Of a stretch of DNA of 64,000 bases, positions 57,998-64,000 are shown one piece after another. The position numbers and the translations under genes are program-made. Source of the DNA: Orientallactaga sibirica (lineage: Eukaryota; Chordata; Mammalia; Rodentia; Dipodidae); NCBI GenBank assembly GCA_036365145.1, contig JAEOAD010002183.1, forward strand, positions 1-64,000. The letters are read 5' to 3'. Under the pieces are notes generated by a model, which was given only the letters and a program-made list of their open reading frames with translations, was not told the origin of the DNA and made no database searches. Every line of letters begins with the position of its first letter. Position 1 is the stretch's first letter.

Positions 57998-59940
57998 GCA
58001 ATAAGTGTTGGCAAGGATATAGAAAAAGAGGAACCCTTCTACACTGTTGGTGGGAATGTAATGTGGTCCAGCCAGGTTCTTGAGACAGGAAGATTTACTG
58101 GGCTGGAGAGATGGAGTTAAATGTTCTTGAGCCTAAGGACAGCGATTCTCCAGGAAAAGCCAGATGCACAAGGGGGTGCACGATCTGGATGATCCAGTGG
58201 CTATACCATTCTCTCTCTCTCTACCTGCCTATTTCTGTATCTCTCTCTCTCAAATAAATAAATAAATAAATAAATATTTAAAAAATAGATTTACCATATG
58301 ATCCAGCTATACCACTCCTAGGCACAACCATGTTTATTACTGCTCTATTCACAATAGCTAGGAAATGGAACCATCCTAGATATCCCTCCACAAATGAATG
58401 GATAATAAAGATGTGGTACATTTACACAATGGAGTTCTATTCAGCAGTAAAGAAAAATGAAATTATGAAATTTTCTGGAAAATGGAGGGATCTTGAAATA
58501 TTATACTAAGTGAGGTAACCCAGGCTCAGAAAGCCAAACATCACATGTTCTCTCTCATATCTGGATCCTAGCTACAAATGTATACACTTGTGTGTGAGCT
58601 GGAACCAAAAATCTGTAGCAGAGGCCAATAAGCTAGAAAAAGGTTATAAGAGAGGGAGGACAGGGAAGGAACTTAAGGGGATGATATTGTATATATGAAA
58701 GTATAAGAACAGATTACAGACAGGGGAAAGGCCTAAGTGAAGCCATGGGAAGAGAATGTATAAAAGAAGGATGGGGGAGGGTCAATCAAAATTCAAGATA
58801 TTCTGAATAAGACTTATGTAAACCTACTTTTTTGAATAATGGCACATCCAGAAGCTATAGATTGTTACTATAAAATTTTCAGTGCCAGGGATGGGATACC
58901 TTCCAGTGAGTTGTTGGCCAGGGAGGTCCCTGTTGCCTCCAAAAACTTACAGGCTATTGCCAAGACCCTTGGTTTCCCTTGAGAAACAGATGGTAAGACC
59001 TTATTGTTGAAGACCTCACTTGCCTGAGTGGCAAGGTCACTGAGAAATCAAGCTGGTGTGGAGCAGAAAACCTTCTCCCTGTAGACCAGCCAACTGAAAG
59101 CTGGAAAAAGCTGCACTGCATGCAGCCATATGGGAGACAGAAATCATCAGTGGTGAAAACAGTGGACACTAGAAGCTTCAAGTTTGTCCAGACAGGCCAA
59201 ATAACTGAACGGGTGTAATAGTGACATTTCTCACTAGGGGAAACCAACTGCTCTCTAATTGAACTGAAGGCCCTCTCTATGGGAGGGAATACATGCCTGG
59301 TATTGAAAAACCTAAATAAAAGCCTATGGCAGGGGAGGTCATGAGCCTTAGGGGTATAAAGCCTGCTCTTGTCTGGCTAAATGTATATATTATTACAACC
59401 AAACTGCCCTGAAAGCACTATACTTAGTGTTCATATTCACATATTAATGCTACTCTCACTTCTGGTTAGAGAAGCTTCTCTTTTTAGATGGCGATGACCA
59501 CTGGGATGACCCAAAAGGTAACATAGTGCTGAGAAGAAGAGATGGAGGAGTGTCCAGCACCAAAACACCTCTGTCACACCCTCGAAGGCTCAGGGTCCAT
59601 TATGGAAGAGGTGGCAGAAAGAATGTAAGAGCCAAAGGAAGGGTATGGCTCCTTACAATGCAACTGCCCAGACAGAAATTGGCCTCAATATCCATGACCT
59701 CGCATTGCCTAGCAATACCTTCTCAAGACCCTCATAACAGGAGAAAAAGATGATGATACCAAATTAAAAGAGAGATTAATGGAGAGAGGAAGGGGATATG
59801 ATGGAGAGTGGAGTTCTGAAGAGGAATAGGGGAGAGGAGGGAAATATCATGGTCTATTGTCTGTAAATATAGAAGCTGCCAATTTAAAAAAAAAAAAGTA
59901 AAAAAAATGAAATAAAACAACCTGAGAATCTCAAAAAAAA
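57998..59940 (+). mobile_element. L1 retrotransposon, 5'-truncated
   Basis: Contains the C-terminal end of ORF2 (GTLLHCWWECNVVQP encoded near 58038-58082; CTCTATTCACAATAGCTAGG near 58344) and a long 3' UTR ending in A-rich tracts (59884-59943). An about 13-bp target duplication (AAAGTGATCATTC at 57985-57997, AAATGTGATCATTC at 59941-59954) shows that the truncation happened at insertion. ORF2 is frameshifted and split by a SINE. Non-functional. Confidence 0.9.
58099..58286 (+). mobile_element. DIP/B2-type SINE inside L1, internally deleted
   Basis: GGGCTGGAGAGATGGAGTTA head, CAGATGCACAAGGGGGTGCA, CT tract and (AAAT)n tail. Duplication AGATTTAC at 58091-58098 and 58287-58294. Confidence 0.92.
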
Positions 59941-60252
59941 AAATGTGATCATTCTTTTCCCCCTTCCATGGGTAACTTGCTTTATTATTGCAGGGAGTTG
60001 TTGTCATCAATTCCATGTTGCTGGGATGGACGTCCAACCAAATACAGTTTATGGGAGGAATGGGTTTACTTCAGGCTTACAGGTACAGAGGAAGTTCCAT
60101 CAATGGCAGAAGAAACTAGCTCCCTTTCATAGATCCAAGCAGAGAGAAACCACCAAACAGCCGGCACCACAAGCAAGCGCTCACCATCAGAGTTCAAAAC
60201 TGCTCACTTCACACCTTTGGGCTGAATTCGGGTTCCCCTCCCCCAACATGCC

Positions 60253-60649
60253 TGTTATAGACTGCTCCATGTTGCTCGGCAGCTTAGAGGAGGAAGGGAT
60301 TTATTTCAAGCTTATGGATACCAGGGAAGTTGCACCAGTGGCAGAAGAAGCTGCGTTCATACATCCAAGCAGGCAGGGACCATCACCAGCCAGCAAACAC
60401 CAAAAGCAACAATGACAAACCAGCAGCAAGCAGGGTCCTGACAGCAAGTAGCAGGAACCCTGCCAGAGATCAGATTTCTCTGCCCACCTTTGAGCTGGAA
60501 ATCAGATCTGCCCCAAACACACCTTTGGACTAGACCCCAGGATCCACCTCCAGTGACACCTCCTCCAGCCAGGTGACTGGGGACCCAAGTTACAAACTTT
60601 CATAAAACACCTGAGTCTATGGGGAACATATATTCAAAGTTCTAGAACA
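60253..60649 (-). mobile_element. Second LTR of the same family nested in the first
   Basis: TGTTATAGACTGCTCCATGTT head aligns with the outer copy's head, and GAACATATATTCAAAGTTCT then AGAACA is its end. The outer LTR resumes at CCTATTGCTGGACCCC just where it left off. No clean 5-bp duplication is visible, so recombination between LTRs is an alternative to insertion. Confidence 0.82.
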
Positions 60650-60734
60650 CCTATTGCTGGACCCCAGGATACCTTCCCCAAGTGACACCTCCTCCAGTCA
60701 GGTGGCTGGAGACCCAAGTTACAAACTTAGTTTA

Positions 60735-60960
60735 AAAAAATTTTTTTTTTGAGAGAGAGAGAGAGGAGAGATAGAGAATTGGTATGCCAGGGCCTCAGAC
60801 ACTGCAAGTGAACGCCAGATGCTTGCACCACCTAGTGGGCATGTGCGACCTTGTACTTGCCTCACCTTTGTGTGTCTGGCTAAAGTGGGATCTGGAGAGT
60901 TGAACATGGGTCTTTAGGCTTTGCAGGCAAGTGTCTTAACCCGCTAAACCATCTCCAGCC
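60735..60960 (-). mobile_element. DIP-type SINE, third subtype
   Basis: AAAA/TTTT and GAGAGAGAG part, CACTGCAAGTGAACGCCAGA, an insert CACCTAGTGGGCATGTGCGA related to the long subtype, and AAACCATCTCCAGCC head. Target duplication ACAAACTTAGTTTA / ACAAACTTAATTTT. Confidence 0.9.
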
Positions 60961-61014
60961 ACAAACTTAATTTTAGTAAAACACCTGAGTTTATGGGGCC
61001 ATATATTTATACTA

Positions 61015-61638
61015 TGGTTCCTGGGGTCCCCAGGCAGTGGTTCCCCAGAGATGTTCAGGCAGTAGGGGAGCAGGATCTTGAGCCTTCCTGAGTGCAACAG
61101 GAAAAGACACCTGGGAGACAGCTTCAGACAATAGCTCATTTATTCAACAAGGACATGGGTTTATAAGCAGTTGTGAGTGGGAAGGGACACAAGTCCTAAG
61201 TAGGTTTAAAGGTTGCTTACTAATGTCATTTCAGGATGCCAGGATGGACCAGGAAAGGGTCACATGGTGTAGGCAGTGGCAGGAAGAGCTATGTGACCTA
61301 AGTCACATAGAGGAGGGCCGCAGCTGCAGGAAGGACAGCAGGCCACAATGTCATGGGGCCATAAGGAAAATGAAACCTAAGGCTATCGGAATGTCCAGGT
61401 TTCCCGGGCCTGAGAAGGGAGCCTTGCTCACTGGCATCTCTAGGTGAGGTTGTTGGGGAAGGGGGGGAGGCGTGCTGTGACCTCACGAAGAGGTGGGGGC
61501 AGCCCCACTTTTATGGGCCTCAGGACCAGACTGGGATCTAGGCCTGCTACATCCTCCACAGCCCTGGGCCCCTGGTTACATCTGACAGCTCAGGCCCATC
61601 TCCTGAAGGCTCCAGCCTGTGGTTGGCAGTGCCCAACA
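61015..61638 (-). mobile_element. Solo LTR, class II-like, nested
   Basis: Minus strand starts TGTTGGGCACTGCC and ends CCAGGAACCA; the left plus end is TGGTTCCTGG and the right end CCCAACA. Direct repeat TTATACTA sits on both sides (61007-61014 and 61639-61646), of which 6 bp may be the true duplication. Reversed AATAAA near 61139-61144 places U5 at the low-coordinate end. More GC-rich than its surroundings. Confidence 0.8.
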
Positions 61639-61791
61639 TTATACTATAACATTCAAACTACCACAGGAGTCAACTGTTCTCAGTTTCTTTCCTTCTTCAG
61701 GGATTGGTTCATATTTAGGTGAAAAGTCAGATTTGTGCAAAATTGGGAATTATCTTACCTGGCTAGCCTTATCTCTTGTCTCTATCAGAAG

Positions 61792-61913
61792 CTCTAGCCC
61801 AGGCTGACCTGGAATTCACTATGTAGTCTCAGGGAGACCTCAAACTCACAGTGATCCTCCTACTTCTGCCTCCCAAATGCTGGGATGAAAGGTATGTGCC
61901 ACCAAGCCCGGCA
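61792..61913 (-). mobile_element. B1 SINE without its A tail
   Basis: CTCTAGCCCAGGCTGACCTG to CACCAAGCCCGGCA. The last about 20 bp and the A tail of a normal B1 are absent, yet TCTATCAGAAG (61781-61791) and TCTATCAAAAG (61914-61924) flank it as a target duplication. Confidence 0.9.
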
Positions 61914-62147
61914 TCTATCAAAAGTTTTAAGTCATAAAATTTGAGATAGAAGAATTTTCAAGAAGACATCCCATACCTGTAAAGATTTACTGGTCTCTTC
62001 TGAGGTGTCCAAGTGCTGAACCCACCACAGCTTCTGCTATTATTTCCTTGTTTGCATTGTGGGTCTCTGTCACATTTGCATCAGCTGACTAGACCAGGAA
62101 CAGACCTCTACCATCTGTGAGCTGGCTGGGCCTAGTACAATAGCTCT

Positions 62148-62959
62148 TGTTGCATAGCAAATTCCTTCAAATTAAACTATTCTTGGCCTGGGGAGATGGC
62201 TTAGTGGTTATGGCATTTGTCTGCAAAGCCAAAGGACCCTGGTTCAATTCCCCAGGACCCATGTAAGCCAGATGCACAAGGGTCCGCATGTGTCTGGAGT
62301 TCATTTGCAGTGGCTGGAGGCCCTGACATGCCCATTTTTTCTATCTCTCTCTCCCTCTCTGTCTCTTTTTCTCTCAAATAAATAAACAAAAAAATTAAAA
62401 AAAAATCTTTCCTGAAGGGGAGAAGGAATCAGGAGGTCAATAAGACTGGGAGAATTAAAACTGATGACCTCCCCAAGGTTATATGGTAGTAAAGAACTGG
62501 TGAGGGCAAACTTACCAATGTTAGTGGATCAATTTTCTCTGACTTGAAACATTCCTTCTTGAGGGTAGGAAGAAGTGAAGAGGTCAACAAGTCTGGGAGA
62601 AAGATTGCAAGACCCCTTCCTAAGGTTATGTAAAGGACAAATAACTGCTTGGAAAGACATTCTCCCACCTGCTCGGCCCAGCTGCCTACAAGTCTGGGAC
62701 TGGGCAAACTTCTTGATCTTGCCCAGTGTGCTCCAGAGATGCAGTTTCTGAGATCGGTTATGTTGGAATGGGTTCTTTGGTGATGTAGCTGCCTTTGAGC
62801 CGTTCATTGCTCCTATAGGCAATCCCTGCTCTGTAAGCAACACCAAAATAAACTCATTGGTTCACAAAAACTGGTTTGATGTAGTCATGCTTTGTCTGTG
62901 CCCTATTTGGGGTGAATAGATGTGTTTGTGTCTCCCCAGGGAAAAAGTTTCCTGTGACA
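62148..62959 (+). mobile_element. Class II-like solo LTR interrupted by a DIP SINE
   Basis: Starts TGTTGCATAGCAAATTCC, ends GTTTCCTGTGACA, with a perfect 5-bp duplication GCTCT (62143-62147 and 62960-62964). Homologous to the LTR at 46724 throughout, including GGTGATGTAGCTGCCTTTGA. It keeps the polyA signal CAAAATAAACTC near 62846. No primer site follows, so it is a solo LTR. Confidence 0.88.
62187..62405 (+). mobile_element. DIP/B2-type SINE inside LTR
   Basis: GGCCTGGGGAGATGGCTTAG head, B box GGTTCAATTCC, CATTTGCAGTGGCTGGAGGC, CT tract and CAAATAAATAAAC tail, interrupting the LTR between ACTATTCTT and CTTTCCTGAAGG. Confidence 0.94.
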
Positions 62960-62964
62960 GCTCT

Positions 62965-63539
62965 ACACAAGAGCCTACCATATACATAAGAACTGGTGAG
63001 CTTGGGCAGTTTCTTTTGGGAGAAGCTTGAGTGAAAGAGCTATGAAGTCAACAGAGTGCAGATTGATGCAGGTCTGGAGAAAGAGCCTGAAGGCTGGTGC
63101 AGAAACATGAAACACCATGCCACAGGCAAGTAGAAAACATGGAGTGCAGGAGGAATGAGAGCAGAAAAGGAGAGGGAGGACAAAGCTGATGTCAAAACAG
63201 CAAAAGAAAGCAGGGGACAGGAAAAACTGGTGTAGGAGCTGAAGCATAAGCTTGGCCCAGAAATAAAATTTCTGTTCCTGCCCTCAAGCTATTGTCAAAC
63301 CATCAGAGCTGGTGTTATGTGCTGTGTGAATGAATGGCTTCCCAGTTCTCCACAACCTCCAGCTTTTTGAAACAGCGTTCAGTTTTTCATTTTTCCCTTT
63401 GTTTAATCTATCAACTGAAGTACTCTGAGCCCATTCAATTTCCACATGTGAAAGAACCTAACATGAATGATATCCTCAAAATGAGGCAAGGAAAGAATAA
63501 TAGAAAAAATCACAAGTAAAATGTGAACTCATGGGGAAG
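62965..63539. other. Unassigned stretch
   Basis: Purine-rich first half, no recognised repeat or gene. Confidence 0.4.
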
Positions 63540-63880
63540 GGAAGAGGGCTCAGAGGATAAAGCGCCACTCAAGCCTGAGTGCCTGAGTTCAATTCCCAGA
63601 CTGCCGCATAAAAAGCCAGAAACTGGCAGGATTCTGTAATCCCAGCACGTTGATGGAGGTAAACACGAGAGAAAGTTCCAGAAGCTTGTGGTAAGCACAG
63701 CAAAGAACAGAAACAGCAAGAACAAGAAAAACCCATCCTCAAAGAAGATGGAAGTGAGGACCAACTCTCCAAAGTGGTCCTCTGACCTTCAAACACATGC
63801 TGTGGCACATGTGTGCCCTCGCCCCCACACAAAGACACAGATTGCACACAGACACACACGCACACACTAAAAAAATAAAC
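63540..63880 (+). mobile_element. B4-type SINE
   Basis: AGAGGGCTCAGAGGATAAAG head, GAGTTCAATTCCCAGA B-box region, TCTGTAATCCCAGCACGTTG, GTCCTCTGACCTTCAAACAC and a (CA)n-rich end, the plus-strand B4 order. Confidence 0.75.
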
Positions 63881-64000
63881 TCTCAAAAACTATGAAGTTA
63901 CAGATTTGACACTGAGGTGGTATTTTCATTCAAATGCTGTATGCCAGGTAATATATTTTGGTGTTTTCCAAACAGAGAAAGATTTTGGAAGGCAGTTTTG

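Larger units (their letters stand above)
59999..61665 (-). mobile_element. MaLR/ERVL LTR (outer element) split by three insertions
   Basis: Starts TGTTGTCATCAATTCC and ends ACATTCAAACTACCACA, with a perfect 5-bp duplication GGAGT outside (59994-59998 and 61666-61670). Its own sequence is 59999-60252, 60650-60734, 60961-61014 and 61639-61665, about 410 bp in all, equal to the 397-bp inner copy. The reversed polyA and MaLR blocks give the minus orientation. Confidence 0.88.

Noticed and set aside
59945..60415. Open frame of 156 codons, the longest in the window
   Set aside because: It runs through the outer and inner LTRs of the nested locus and across their junction. There is no domain, and LTR sequence explains it.
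60253..60649. Clean insertion of the inner LTR with a 5-bp duplication
   Set aside because: The flanks (ATGCC and CCTAT) do not match, so I do not claim a target duplication; only nesting by collinearity is claimed.
2840..62230. tRNA genes suggested by A and B boxes
   Set aside because: All such boxes belong to tRNA-derived SINEs (DIP or B4). None folds into a full cloverleaf with the right ends as far as I can see.

Overview
The window is nuclear DNA from a rodent and I see no host protein-coding gene or structural RNA gene in it. The dominant repeats are two SINE families. One is a B1-type, 7SL-derived element carrying the internal duplication typical of mouse-related rodents. The other is a tRNA-derived, B2-superfamily element (head like GGGCTGGAGAGATGGCTTAG, CT-rich 3' part, AAATA tail). 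The latter resembles the DIP element of jerboas and their relatives, and B4-type SINEs are also present, so a dipodoid (jerboa-like) genome is my best guess. That is inference from repeats, not from a gene. Every long open frame I checked falls in an LTR, a SINE, a microsatellite or pyrimidine tract, or has no recognisable homology.

Layout. 0-5 kb: a solo LTR bounded by a 5-bp duplication (280-906), then MaLR-type LTRs and a SINE. 5-12 kb: AT-rich, mostly repeat-poor DNA with scattered SINEs. 12-16 kb: MaLR/ERVL-type LTRs and several B1s, one inside an LTR. 16-18 kb: an unexplained block with a long pyrimidine tract and a 100-bp tandem duplication. 18-23 kb: SINE clusters plus the 3' part of a class I-like LTR. 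23-33 kb: the richest LTR district, with at least five ERV1-like LTRs on both strands. 33-45 kb: SINE clusters, microsatellites, ancient MIR/L1 relics and repeat-poor stretches. 46-48.5 kb: a retroviral LTR followed by a recognisable tRNA-Lys-type primer binding site and a decayed leader/gag region. 50-52 kb: the longest repeat-poor block. 52.2-53.5 kb: a MaLR element on the minus strand with 5' LTR, Leu-type primer site and internal sequence. 55 kb: a decayed class I retroviral integrase on the minus strand. 56-60 kb: nested SINEs and a 5'-truncated L1 with target-site duplication. 60-61.7 kb: four retroelements nested in one locus. 62.1-63 kb: a solo LTR of the same family as the 46.7-kb one.

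The window is best read as a layered record of retroelement insertion in an intergenic or intronic region. Order of insertion can be deduced at many points from interrupted elements and duplicated target sites. I found no new biological system. The most informative items are the nested locus at 60-61.7 kb, the two related class II-like LTRs at 46.7 and 62.1 kb, the MaLR 5' end at 53 kb, the integrase relic at 55 kb, repeated use of the same SINE target site at 33 and 57 kb, and the unexplained 16-18 kb block. All family names come from memory of consensus features and were not checked against a repeat library.
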